DNA of 64,000 nt, taken from assembly GCA_963457665.1 (NCBI GenBank), contig OY735203.1:23901406-23965405 (forward strand), given 5' to 3'. The notes beneath the pieces are model-generated. The model was not told where the DNA came from and did not search any database. It was given only the letters and a program-made list of their open reading frames with translations. Position numbers and translations under genes: made by a program. Positions 25,047-37,428 of this stretch are shown piece by piece. The DNA comes from Thysanoteuthis rhombus. Lineage: Eukaryota > Mollusca > Cephalopoda > Oegopsida > Thysanoteuthidae. How positions within the stretch are numbered: the stretch's first letter is position 1; the number at the start of each line of letters is the position of its first letter.

Positions 25047-25925
25047 ATCATCAACATAATCATAATCAGACTTTCAACGTCCGTCGTTGGACATGGACCT
25101 TCCCAAGGATTCGTCACACTTCTTTATCATGAGCGTTACAGAGCCAGCACTTTCTGAATTTGTCTAGCTCGTCTCTCCATATCATTTTCTGCCGACCTCA
25201 ATTCCATGTTGTGAGTCATGATGTCCATCAGTTGTCCACCATTCGTGCAACATGGCTATCCCACTGCCATTAGAGCTTTTTAATGGATTCCATGATGTCC
25301 CTGATTCTTGTCTTTTCCTGGATGTACTGTGCCGTCTTGTGGTTTCTCCATGAGAGGCCAAGCATATTTTTCATGTGAACGTTGCATAATTCACAATTTG
25401 CAAATATGTCTCTTGGTTATGTTCCATGTTTCTGCTCCATAAGTGATTATTGGGAGGATGCTTTGGTTATACACCTTTCTTTTTAGAATCAATGGGATTT
25501 TCTTTTTTTTTTTTTTTTGAAGGTCGAGCTTGCTCTGCCAAAGGTTTCCCATTGTAATTTGATTCTTAGCTTGATTTCTTCTTTTGAGGGTCTCATGATT
25601 TGTTGTCCAATGTAGATGTATTGATTTACTTTTTGCAGTTCTGTGTCCTCAATTTGATCTTAGTGTTTTCATCCCCGATGTGGTTGTTGCACCTGATCTT
25701 CATCTTGCTGAAGTTCATGTATAGGCCGATTTTCTTGCTCTCTTCATTCAGTTAATTCATCATTAGTTGGAGGTCGTGCAAGTTTTCTGCAACAAGGGCA
25801 ATATCATCTGCAAATCTGAGGTTGCTTAGATACTTGCCATATATTCTAATCCCTTTACTCTCCCAGTCTAGTCTTCTGGAGATCACCCCAAGGCAGGCTG
25901 TGATGCATGCGAAAATATATTTTTG
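25047..25925 (-). mobile_element. LINE 3' half (RTE-like) with intact FADD motif
   Basis: This is the longest simple 3' fragment, on the minus strand. From 5' to 3' it shows ACLGVISRRLDWESKGI, NLRFADDIALVAENLHDLQL with the catalytic FADD at 25800-25814 (RT motif C), a Lys/Asn-rich linker, QSILPIITYGAETWN near 25440, a GHVARM-equivalent, and GGGAAGGTCCATGTCCAACG at the 3' end with a short ATTATGATT tail. A stop falls just after QLMMN, and several frameshifts follow, including a 17-T run (about 25503-25519). It is 5' truncated within RT near 25925. The copy is dead, but motif C itself is preserved. Confidence 0.9.
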
Positions 25926-27747
25926 GACTCGAGTTGAATTTTTTTCCACCGTACCAGCAAGAACAAAAACAATCTTCAACCGATTTTATTTCCTATATCG
26001 GTTATGCAATCAGCTAAGCGTCGATTATCTTAAATGTTTCGGTAAAAAAAGGGTAGAGTACCATAAGGGTTAAATTTCAGCTTTATTCATTGGCAGATCA
26101 TATGAAGTAGACAAAGGCCATCAATAATCACCCGGTCTCACCATCACCTACCATAATAAAACTTTACCGTCTTTTGTAAACATATGTGTTGAAAACAACA
26201 ACAGAGAAGTCCAAAACGGGCCCCATGGCCGACTTCTCACATATTTGATAGCGCTCCAATTTTATGAGATTATCTAATGATGGAATCAAGCACCGTCAGC
26301 ACTCTATAAAAAAAACATGAAAGACTTTGCTTATTTAATTGCTAACACCAAAGATGCAATCTCAATGGGTTTGACCTCGACAACTCACTTTAATTGATCT
26401 GCTGGGGTAGCTCCAGTTTCATAACTCTGAGACATACTTATTACTGCTAGCCATTCCGATAATAGAACGAAAGTTAATGACATCGCACTTTATACTGATG
26501 TCTCTTTTAATCTTGTCATTCATCTTCGTCACTGCTAATATTGCTACAAATAGTAACGTTAACACTAATTTCAATGTATTTTTTATCCCCATTTGGTAAA
26601 TGACGTCATATACAATCGAAGCTATCAGAAAGGAACAATTCCTCAAATATATTGATAAATTAAATGAATACGTAAATTAGCTGTAATATCTAAACCTATG
26701 CAATAAGATTAAAAACGTGCTTCATTTTTACCTCAAAAAATAATTTTGAATTGGAGTCAATTTTAGATGTTTCGGTATCCTGTACAATTCATCTGTTACG
26801 ATGAAGTGCAATCCTGTAAGAGAAACCCATGAACAGACGTATGCTTATAAAATTAATCTCCGACCGTCTTTTTTTACAGTACAACCACCATTAAAGTTAA
26901 ATAATGTTGAGTATACTCAGTCAAAAGATGGGTAACCGTCTGATAATACAAAATGATGTGAGCCGCCGGGGAAGCGTTCCCAGTTGTTATTCTAATCCCA
27001 AAACGCTACAAACCCTTCTTTTCTTCGGTAACCCCCAGCATGGTGGATATCAGGGAAAAGGGACTTGGGCTCAGCACTTTATACATACTAAACATCCAGA
27101 CAAAACAGCGGTAGTCTAGAAACTGTCAAGTCCACTTGTTTGTTAAGATGAAAAAATTAAGCCATAAAAGGCTTACTATGATTTTAGACGAGACAATTGG
27201 TCTTTTCAATTATAACCATGATATTTTAATACTGAGATGGACTGCAATGGTAGTCAGAAGCAGAATTTTAACCTCGGCTTCAATTTATCAACTGATTGAA
27301 AAATTTGTTGATTTTCCTTCTCTGCTTTCCTCCATTCAATCAAACTGACTACATCGACCCAGAAAAAGAGAAAGCTACCAGAGAATGTTCAATTGCTGTA
27401 TGGTAGCAGCAACGAATAGTAAAAATGATAGAAGCAAGAGCAAGATGGGGAATAATCTTTGATAGTGATATGTTTAAAAAAAACCAATAAGGGATCTTTA
27501 AGAGTTATATAGTCATATCTGTTGGAAGAAGGCCTTTTATCGGGATGAACAATAGAACGACACTGAATTGATCCATCCTGTGATCCAATGCTTGGGTGAA
27601 GCGTATGAAATTCATATGATGCCAAGTTATCGGAATCCCAATGTACACTTTGCATTCGTAGTTGAAAGGAAATGGGTTCTACTCTCTAACTTTGGATCTC
27701 TCAGAGAATGTGCATCACTGCCTTGATATTTAACCGGTGGTGTAGGG

Positions 27748-27749
<2 letters not shown>
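25926..27749. other. Unannotated 1.8-kb stretch
   Basis: No supported gene, RNA or element. The 71-residue frame at 26904-27119 lies in a slightly GC-richer patch but has no motif. Confidence 0.5.
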
Positions 27750-27841
<92 letters not shown>

Positions 27842-27909
27842 TATGTGTGTGTGTGTGTGTAAGAAAGAGAGAGAGAAGGAGAAAGTGAGAGAGAAAGAGA
27901 GAGAGAGGG
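27750..27909. repeat. TA / GA / TG / GA compound microsatellite
   Basis: TA at about 27750-27806, GA at 27807-27838, TG at 27840-27860, and a second, imperfect GA run to 27909. The 120-residue antisense open frame across it is an artefact. Confidence 0.96.
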
Positions 27910-28865
27910 CGTTATATATCACTATGTTTGAAATACCGAAAGGGTAAAATAGAAGAGTTGAACGGTATTGTGTGGGATAGCGAAGGGGGAACTCAATAGA
28001 AAGAGGTGTACATAAAAGGGTGAGATAAAATTGACTTGGAGGATATCGTGTTACACGGAGCAAGTTATTGATACAAACAGAAAGGCGAATGTCGAGTGAT
28101 CCAGAATAACGTGCATATTCTAGTAAATAAAATGTGAAAAGAAAGATTGTGCAGAATAGAACAATCGAATTCTAATAATGAGAAAAGTACGTAACTTTAT
28201 TTTTACTTCTTTATTGGTCCTGAGAAAAAGATTTGATTTTATGGTTATGGGTGAAAAGTATAAATTATTCCCTTCATCCTTTGCTTCAGGGTCCAGGGTA
28301 GTTATTTGTGTTTATAATGGGACAACGAGCGTAGTTGCACATCGGTGATCCCATAGGACAAGGAAACAATTACTTATGAATAATGATTCCCTAGCCTCAG
28401 TAACGAACACTGAAGGGGAAAATTAGCCATTCTGTATATCATCTGGACATAAAGGATTAAAAAGTAATACTCATTGGCCAGGAACTGGAATCGCAGTGCA
28501 TAGTGTAATCCGAATAGATAACAAAATATGAATGCAAAGACTACCACATACTTAATCTGTACTTTCTCAATTTCAACGTCAAATCTAATAAATAAAGACA
28601 GGAAAAGCAGCTGACCAGACGTTTTTATCGCTGTCAAATCGGACGTAATCTCAAAATATCACTAGTCAGTGTATGGTGTAAATATTAAGCTCTATAAACG
28701 ATTTATTTGGACTGTTTCCTCAGTTTGTCCGGAAGGAAATGACGACTAAAGAACCCATTACAGTTATCAACTAAATAAGGACTTCAGCCTCATTATGTTT
28801 GGATTTGCTGGATTGGTATCATTTCGGATGGATGAAAAAACAGGGATATCGTAAAATCCGTTGGA
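27910..28865. other. Unannotated stretch
   Basis: No gene or element recognised. Confidence 0.5.
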
Positions 28866-29108
28866 AAATTCAAATGGCAATGGGCACAATATGCTGCAAG
28901 AATTTTAGACAGCTGTTTGATAATACGGCCCATACTGTGGATCCTCAGAGATCATATGCCGAATTAGTCGCCGGCAGACAATTAGATAACGTGATAACCA
29001 AGAGAAATTCCTGAGATTCATGCACCAAAACGACAATGATAGAGTGGTCTAGCGAATCCTGAGTAAAGTCTATGTCAAACGAAGGATATCAAAGGCTGAT
29101 AACAATGA
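28866..29108 (+). mobile_element. LINE 3' fragment, strongly degenerate
   Basis: On the plus strand ATGCTGCAAGAATTTTAGAC matches the GHVARMVD-encoding stretch of the 48.0-kb copy. Next come a W-T-V-D-P equivalent, the CCGGCAGACAAT (GRQN) segment, TGGTCTAGCGAATCCTGAG and AAAGTCTATGTCAAACGAAG, with a last short ACAATGA tail. The order is that of the family. Divergence is high, suggesting an older insertion than the 47- or 57-kb copies. Confidence 0.7.
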
Positions 29109-30433
29109 AAATCAGAGTATTATACTTATATTTCGTTATATTTTTGCTAATTATCCAAACTGTTCCAAATTCTATGTATAACGTTCGACCCTTCGTTCCC
29201 ATTGCGCCATATGTGCGTGGGCTCTCTCTGTCAGATGGCTTTCCCTGTTACGGAGTCTACTCTCGAGACATTACATTCTTCGCATTCCTCAGTGCACACG
29301 CACAATGGCATTGTTCCGTGCACACACGCATTATCTCGTCAAGCATTTTTTTTGTTTTACATTGAAAGGCCAGATCTGACTGATTTTTTAAGCCATTCAT
29401 CCGGTTTTGTTATGATGGTAAGGTTTTTTGCATTTTGATTTATTACTGGTAGAAACTTAGCATCTGTTCGAACTTCGTTTGTGAATTTTCTCTGCTTCTG
29501 TTATCCTCCTAAAGAATAGAAGGGAAAAGAGATATGTACCTATGCAAACACCTGCACAAACATTAACAAACACATCAGCCATGCACAGACACACACGTGC
29601 ACACGTCTATATGTGTATGTACGTATATGTGATTGTAAAAATGGGTTTGGAAGTACACTCTGTTATTTTTCCTGATCACGAGTGTTTGTATGCATCAGTT
29701 ATTCCTAAAAAGGCAATTCCTACCGCATAAAACAAACATCGACCGAGTCTGTTATTGATTTTGAGGTAGAAAAAAAAAGCTTAGGTTAATGAGGGCAAAT
29801 TTTTTCCATCGTGTGAAGTGTGCATCTGTTAAATAAGAACACAAAAACAGGTCTGGTTAGTCAGTCAATAGAGACTGTCATGTGAACAATGTCTTTTGGC
29901 AGCATGCTGCGTATGGGCGATCAATTGAAAATTAAAAAAGAACCAGGAAAAAGAATGATTAATTAATAATTTGCTCATCTAGCTGTTGGTTTCACTGTGA
30001 TCACCGGAAATATGGAAAGGAAAAAAAAAGCACGAAGGCTCCCTGACACGAAAATCACAAATCAAACCCCCAAGAAAACTTGCTGGGGGAGAATTTCGAA
30101 ATAAAAATAAAACGTCTCTTTTAATAGTTATTGACGATCAAATGTTTGAATTTTCAGCCCTTTACCTCCATTTGTACAGCCTGTATGTGACAAATATTCA
30201 GAGCTAACCAAACAGACCAATCGAAAGATTCAAGAAACTTATGTAGACAGTTTTTTATTATGGTTTCCACTGATGGTTTATAATCAATTTTCGAAATCTG
30301 TGTCATATTTACTTCAACTTCTTTCCTATGTTTATTCGGTTGCAGCGATTTTGAAGGTCATGTTTTATTTTTCAATTTTATTTATGTTGCACTTTTTTCG
30401 GTATGTTTATTGATGCTTCCTTACTTTGTCAGG

Positions 30434-30434
<1 letters not shown>
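29109..30434. other. Unannotated 1.3-kb stretch
   Basis: No supported gene. Overlapping frames at 29072-29438 have no motif. Scattered CACA/TGTG repeats lie at 29540-29635. Confidence 0.5.

Positions 30435-30495
<61 letters not shown>
30435..30495. repeat. (TA)n microsatellite
   Basis: Uninterrupted (TA)n array of about 60 bp. Confidence 0.97.
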
Positions 30496-30497
<2 letters not shown>

Positions 30498-31590
30498 TGG
30501 TAAACACAGGGATTCAAGTAATCTACGCAAAGTTACGATGGCAGTAGGATAGAAAACACAGAAAAAAGAAAACACTTATCCAAAGAAGGAGAAATTACTG
30601 ATGTGGTTTGCTAATTGAAAAAGTCTTTTGAAAAGGGAGGTAACGCTAAAACATTTACAAATAGTTGTCCCTCCACTGCTTCTCCACTGCCATTATACAA
30701 TATTTAGGATATATTTACATATACATTATATTTCAACCATTGTTATTATGTTTCATTAATCAGGCTGGGGATTGCGATTTACAGTCAGTGGGTCTAATCC
30801 GGCTTGCCGACTTCATACAATGTGTGCCGTTGCATACAGTTTTTTTTTCTATATTATCCATCTTTGGTTATTGAACAATTAAATGAAGCAAAAGAATTAT
30901 TTTTGCTGAAGCCTCAAATGATTGAATACTCCAGAGCTTGAAATGTTCTAGCGCTAAATATTTTTCCTATGAATATGTCTAAGCTGAATTTGAACCACAA
31001 TTTGACAATACTTTTGATAAAAAATGCTCACAGTTCTTCTAAATTGATATTACATAGACATTCAAGCACGCATATTGGCATTTATAAATCATTGGAGTAA
31101 TTAAAAAGTAAATTGTTTCAATAGCTTTTTATCTAAACCAAAGATTGGGAAAATTGGAAATAATTAGACTCGGTTTTAAAGTTATCTACCAAGGTCAGAA
31201 ATCTTCCGTCAAAATTCTGTCAAAATTCCGTGAATTTTCAAGACGTATACGTATGTTCAAAAAAATATTTTTGAAATGTATCAGACGCTTTTTACCTTCC
31301 CTGTAGATCTGGTCTAAGAGACCAAAGTAAAATCTAAAAAATAAAAGAAAAAAAGAACTGTTCTTGGGAACGAAAAACTTTAGGAACACTTGGAAATAAA
31401 GAAAAATAAGAAGGAGAAAGGGACAGGCATTGAATTCGATAGTAAAATAATAACTAGAAGAAAGAACAACGCACAAAGGCAAATATAATGGAAAAAAAAC
31501 AACAATAAAGAGAACAAAGGTGAGGTAACACATTATGGGAGAAATGAAAGCAAAAGTGTGGAAAAGAGTTATGTGCTGCAGCGGAGAAAG
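30496..31590. other. Unannotated 1.1-kb stretch
   Basis: AT-rich. The 112-residue minus-strand frame at 31195-31533 is Phe/Leu-rich low-complexity peptide from purine-rich DNA; not a gene. Confidence 0.5.
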
Positions 31591-31925
31591 AGGAAGTGAA
31601 ATGCATGCAGGATTGGAAAATATTTGTCACGTCTTGGCGGGAATGTCCGGGAGCTGAGATCAATTCAGTTGCCAAGCCAGTCGAACGGACGTCCGGCCAC
31701 AATGGGGCTAGAGTAGCGTGCGGTGGTGTGAAGTCGGCTCTCTTGATAGTGTTTCTGCCACTGGAGGGCCACATGGTGGCTTGTTTCCAACCGATCAATC
31801 ATGCTTGACCCGTGATCCTGATAAAGGCCGCAAAACGTCTACCCTGCCAATGATGGACGAGTCGCTAATAGATAGAAACCCCTTAAAAACTGGCCTGTGT
31901 GGTCGGTGTGGGCTTTTCGTGTCAT
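31591..31925. other. GC-rich island with a degenerate Penelope-like end
   Basis: This 330-bp patch is markedly richer in GC than its surroundings and open in several frames on both strands (31596-31808 plus, 31454-31798 minus, 31718-31927 plus). None of the peptides matches a family I recognise. Near its right side, CCTGATAAAGGCC followed by GCAAAACGTC resembles the CCTGACGAAGGCC...GGCCGAAACG string at 59.44 kb with the second stem arm lost. It may be an old Penelope-like or other retroelement relic. Confidence 0.35.
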
Positions 31926-33074
31926 GAGGAATCGCAGTTAGGTGTTTTCAAGTCTTCTGCCTATGAAATATTCAGAAAAAGTGTAGTGGTAATAGATTCC
32001 ATTACCTAAATCTAGAATAAATTGTAAATGGACAAAACTAAGGAGTCAGGTTTAACCCTATAAGTACTAACGTTAATTCTGTGTACCACGTGTTTTTGCC
32101 ATTGTCGATTTATTTTGATCTGCATGTCATGGCTGTACTTGTAAGCCCAATTCCTGTTCCTGTATTTCCATTGAAATCATTTTTTTCTTTAACATTCAAC
32201 GTTTTTTTTCTGTATATGGCTATCAAATATTAGTAGGAAAAGTCGGTAAAATAAGGACATGATGGGTTAATAGAAGTTGCAATTCAAAGGAAACTTATTT
32301 CAAAGTTAACAGAAAAGAACAAAAAGTAACTTTTGTTCACTGAAAACATTATTCGATTTTACTTGTTGGAGCCAGCATAAATAAACGTGGGCGGAATAAT
32401 GCCTTCTTTACACTACATCATAAGCAGGAGTACTGAGAAATATCTGAGCAAGTAAACATCCTACTGAATGCATGGTATCTATCTAAAGCAGATTTGCACA
32501 AATCAAAAACACCAAGGAAATCAGCCGTAGGCCACAAGAGTAAATTTTCTAAGTAAATTACAATTTTCTCTTTGTAGAATGTATGTTTTATTTGTTATTA
32601 TAAGATTTCTTACATTGGTGAGTCCAGTTAGCCTGAAATAAGTTTCTACGTAAACATAGCCAAGGATTATGAGAATGAATAAGAAAAATTGGAACGAACA
32701 TTTTCGACAGGACACCGACGTGCTATTTTATAAACATAATTGAGGTTTCAAAATTCTGTTCATGACTTATTTCCTCGTTTTGATTAGAATTGATTAGGAA
32801 TTTTTTTTCGTTAAAAAATCATCCATTATTTATAACATAAAGTTGGACTTGTTCTTTATCTTTCTGCTCAAGAACAATTGGATTTTTTGCTGCTTCAAGG
32901 TATAGTCGACTGTACCGAGAGCTTGCCAAACAGAAGAATTTTCTGCTGAATTTCTTTTTCATTTGAAGATCTGATAAAGATTTATCGTCGTAAGTAAATG
33001 TTATGGTCTACTTTTTTCAGCATGGCATTTTTTATTTGGGGCATTGTATCTATGTCCTTGACATGTTTTTTTTT
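31926..33074. other. Unannotated 1.15-kb stretch
   Basis: No supported gene, RNA or element. Confidence 0.5.
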
Positions 33075-33300
33075 TGTACAAAACATTTTCTATCGCTGAA
33101 ATTCAGGTGGACTCCAATCTTCTTGCTTCCGTCATTCAGTGTTTTTAGAATAATTTGGAGATTGCGTGGATTTTCAGAGAAAAGGACAGTATTGTCAGCA
33201 AATCTGAGATTACATTAATATTCTCTGTTAGTTTTGATATTTTTATTCTAGGTTAAGGTTTTTGAATATCATCTAGAGGCGGGTTGTAAAGAGTTCGGGT
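33075..33300 (-). mobile_element. LINE RT fragment with mutated motif C (FADN)
   Basis: On the minus strand one frame reads NLRFADNTVLFSENPRNLQ and continues KTLNDGSKKIG, which is RT motif C and the following helix of the RTE-like family. The second catalytic aspartate is Asn (codon AAT at 33191-33193, read antisense), so the copy cannot be catalytic. The continuation towards the upstream side (to about 33300) is degraded. The LINE is truncated on both sides. Confidence 0.8.
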
Positions 33301-34991
33301 GATCTGGTATTATTTTGTCGTAACCTTTTTTCCAAGTGCTCAATGTGTTTTTGAACTTTGTAGTTGAAAATCTACCAAGAATTAAGTAATTGTCTGATGA
33401 ACATGAATATAAAGACGATGATGATCACGTAAAAAGAAAAATAGCTTGGATGTTCACAGGCTTAAAAAAAATTCCATTATATCAGTGCCTTTATTTATTC
33501 AGTATTGTTAGATTATCTATAACATAGTGTCGGTTGACCCAGGGAAGAAAACAAACTAGAATTAATATAAATCAGTCCAAATAATGGATGAAAACCTTGT
33601 TTAATGAGTAGTGATTTTTTCACAATCTTGTCTTGGAATGTATAAGTACTGTACGTTTTATTGAAATCCGTAATACAAAGAGATTTGTACAAAAAGCAAA
33701 GAGAAATAAAATTTATAAACATAACGCAATGATTCAATTTCTATAATTCTTACTTTTAAAGGAACATTTGGATCTCCCAAGAATTGACCTCAGCAAAGCA
33801 CATTCATTGAATTCATTAACTTTCACTTCAATTTCAACCAATATCACAATTGTATTTCGATTGTTTCCTTCCCGAGAAAATAATTGGCTCACGAGACAAT
33901 CATTTCATCAAAAAATGCAAACGAACTATTAGGTTTAATACTAATCGATTCGAAATAGGAAAAAAAAACGAATTTGTCATGAAGATATTTTTATTTACCA
34001 CTTTCCATTCAGAAAAGTACGTACTGTATTGAAAACGATTCAGTTCTTTTTATAACTCCTTCCCCTTTTATTTTTCAATTTTATTTTCGTTTTGTCAGTG
34101 TACACTTTACTTTAACTACTTAAAACTGTTGATTAGAGAGGATAACTGGCAGAAAAAAACCCTAAACATTGAGGAAAAAATCTATGGAGAGTAACCAAAA
34201 TATTGTTTCTTTTTTAACTTGATTTTCACAGGACTGCCAGGAACCCCTATCGTACCATCAGTGTCACTATCGGAATGTGCCTCATGTGGCCTTTAGTTTG
34301 AGCCAGATTTTCTTTATTTCTCTTTTCCAGCAGTGTGTTCCCTGTTGTAATTCTGTTAAGGACCGCACTGCCACGATATTGGAAAAGCTGATCTAACTGC
34401 AGCCTGTGGATTCTAGAAATAATATCATGTAAAAATCAACATTGTCACTTGAGGCAATTTCTAGCGTATAGTGGGCTTTGTTTTCAAACTGGTAAGGTCG
34501 TTAGTTATGTGTTAGCCGGATTTATGGGGACTGTTTTTGTAGGGCATCTGGTGGTCATTTTTCGAATAAGGGTTGAATTCTTCCGTGGTCGTGGCATTAA
34601 TTGCGTCTGTATGTCAATGACCCAAGGTTTTGATACCTCTTGATGTGATATTGATGTTATTGGTATTTATACTTATGTCCCCTTGCTCTTCATAAAAAAT
34701 AAGGATATAAGCATGTATCTTGTGGATTTGCACCTTTCACAGTAAGTATTAGAGTCAGAAAAACAAGAAAATTCATCTTTCTTATCTGTGTTTTCGATAA
34801 TTGTTGATGTTCAACGTCTACTTTTTCTGTCTTCAATTTCAAGTGATATCATCCTGTTTTCAAATGAAAAACGTTATGATTGTATCTTAATTTGTTTTTC
34901 TTCTTGAATTCCTTGTGGTATCCAATAGGGACCCCACCGTCCCAGCAGTTTTACAATGGGGAATTTTCAAATTGAGATAGAATTAGGCGTT
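33301..34991. other. Unannotated 1.7-kb stretch
   Basis: No supported gene or RNA. AT-rich throughout. Confidence 0.5.
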
Positions 34992-35500
34992 ATCATCAGC
35001 CCCTTTAGTGTCGTTCGTTGGACATGGTCCTTATCTAAAAATTTGACATATCCTGCTATCACAGATGTTGCAGAGCCTGGACTTCATGAAAATGTCATTT
35101 AATACTTTGTTGGCCAATATTCTGCCTAAGATCTCTGGGAATCAATGTTGTGAGTTGATGTCTCTTGGTTATTTGACATTCTTGCTACAAGACCAACACG
35201 TAGCTTATTAAGTTTTCTGATCAATTCTATGATATCTCGTACTCCCTTTTTTATCACTGATATGCTGTGTTGCTTTATGACCAACCCATGTGATGCTGAG
35301 CCTTTTCTTCTCCCGTGCACGTTTCATTGTTCTCAGTTTGGGGTAAATCTTTTGATTATTCCAGCTCTGTTAGTATCTATCGTGGGGATTAATTTGTTGC
35401 ATACCAATCTTTTTTAAGACTAATTGGATTTTCTTCTAATTGGTAGTTGAGCTGGCTCTGCCAAAAAGCTTTCTAGACTCAAGTGATTCTTCGTCGGATG
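34992..35500 (-). mobile_element. LINE 3' end (RTE-like)
   Basis: The minus strand carries the family's last 500 bp: an equivalent of the LAEQAQLPIRRKS-type segment (right), the ATCAAAAGATTTACCCC (TKRKI-like) segment, a GHKAT-like phrase, CAAGAATGTCAAATAACCAA for the GHVARM-N-Q segment, and GACCATGTCCAACGAACGAC at the 3' end with a short CTGATGATAA tail. Many indels. It sits about 1.7 kb from, and on the same strand as, the RT piece at 33.1 kb, but the order is wrong for one element. Confidence 0.8.
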
Positions 35501-37260
35501 TCTCTTTTTTTTGGGGGGGGGTATGGAAATTCGTTGTTCTAAGCAGATGCAGCGGTCTGCCTGTTTCGTATCTGCTCTCATACTTGTCAGGTGTTTATCC
35601 TCAAATTGTTTGTTTTACTTGATATTTGTTTTACTTCTTGGCGAATTGCAAGACAAACTGAGTGACAAGAGCCACATGAGGGTCTTCACATGATTTTCAG
35701 CAAAAAAAGGGTCATACACAACAAATGAGTCGAGTACAAAGACACAACAATTTAAATTAAAAACAATACAGAGTTAAGTAGACCTCTACATTTACCTTCA
35801 GAAAACAAAATCCCTATAAGAAGAAAGAATCAGACGAGAAATTGTTTTAGGATGGCAAACTATCAATAGAACAAATTCAACCTTTAAGAACGAGAAAATC
35901 TTTTAAGTCCTGAAAAGAAAAGCGAACAAACAATGCACCCTTCCGATAATATCCTATAGATCTGGAACATGGAATATAACCCAAAGATCAACACTCAACC
36001 CGAACACCATACCTTGACCAAAATAACGTGGAAGGATCAAATGACGACCCAGTATATTAGAGAATAATATAAGTCAGCAATATAAAATCCATAAAGGAAC
36101 CAAAACGATGATGGATGAGAGCTGTTGCAAAAATTACGGGGATCCAGTTCAACGACTAATGCTAAAAGTTTGATGATGAAGTAGGAACCACAAAAAACTG
36201 TAGCAGTTGCTTTAGGGGGGTTTTCAATAGAAAATGCATGGAACTGTATGGATTAAGAATTCATTTAAAATGCTTGCTCCAAGACATGAGCTAATCTTAA
36301 TAAAAAAAATTCTCAGTTTCAAACCTATGATATAGTGAACATTGTATTTAACCTTTGTACTGACACATCACAGTATTCCCCAAAAATATCATTATTTCAT
36401 AAACAAATACAAATGCATTTCCTTAACAAGTATCCTACTTTATGCTGTTTGCTTTTAGTGCGAAAATAGAAATTGCATTGACAAATTCAACATGATTGGT
36501 TGACGGAACAAACGGCTTAATTCAAATATTCCACAGAACCATTAACGGAAAATAATTTGACAACCTTTCAGATCAAAGAAGATCTAAAAACATGTAAATG
36601 AGTCAGGTTTAATTTTATTTACCTCTCCTTAGTAGGTAAGAGGGGGGCATGATTTTAGTATTGCATGTAGGAATCTCAAACGCTGAATTTTAGACGCTTG
36701 TCGTCTTTGTCTATTGGTCCATGTCACAGTTCAAACAGGGAATTCATACACAAATCAACCTCCAGTACCATAATGATCTGATAACAGAGGAAGAAGATTC
36801 ATTTGGGTATCGAATGTCGATTTAGAAATGTCGATGATGAGTTGATTTTGAATGCTGTTTTTCGAAGAGGAAAGAGATCTTTACAAAACCTCCAGAAACC
36901 AAGTGAATATGGACATCAATGTAGTTAAAAGTGAATTTGTGCTTGTTGAGACATGTTTTATACGTCTATATGTAATCAAGGGGCTTCAGTGTCATCCTTG
37001 TCAAATTGAAACAGTCTTCTATACTGAAATTGTAAATATATTTGTTCTCTTTGCTTCTGCAAATGAGATGAAATACCTGGATGGTACCGAGAAAGATTTA
37101 AAAATTAGTGTCTTACTTAGATAGCAAGATACAAATCTCAGTAGAAACTACGACGGTTTAATGGCATGACATCGAAAAAATATATCCTGGTGGAAATTGA
37201 TGTAAATTAAACTTATATATACCAATCTGAGACAATTTTACCATCAGTAAAATTACTTTT
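35501..37260. other. Unannotated 1.76-kb stretch
   Basis: No supported gene, RNA or element. A G8 run lies at about 35514. The 90-residue frame at 36852-37124 has no motif. Confidence 0.5.
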
Positions 37261-37345
37261 TCTCTTTATCTCTGTCTCTGTATCCGTCTCTCCCTGTCTC
37301 TCTTTCTCTCTATATTTGTATGTGCGTATGTGTGCCTCCCTTTGT

Positions 37346-37424
<79 letters not shown>
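37261..37424. repeat. Polypyrimidine tract with (TC)n
   Basis: Imperfect CT-rich lead-in, then an uninterrupted (TC)n run at about 37349-37424. Confidence 0.96.

Positions 37425-37428
<4 letters not shown>

Noticed and set aside
31195..31798. 112- and 114-residue minus-strand frames
   Set aside because: The first is low-complexity Phe/Leu peptide from purine-rich DNA; the second overlaps open frames on the other strand in a GC-rich patch and has no recognisable domain.
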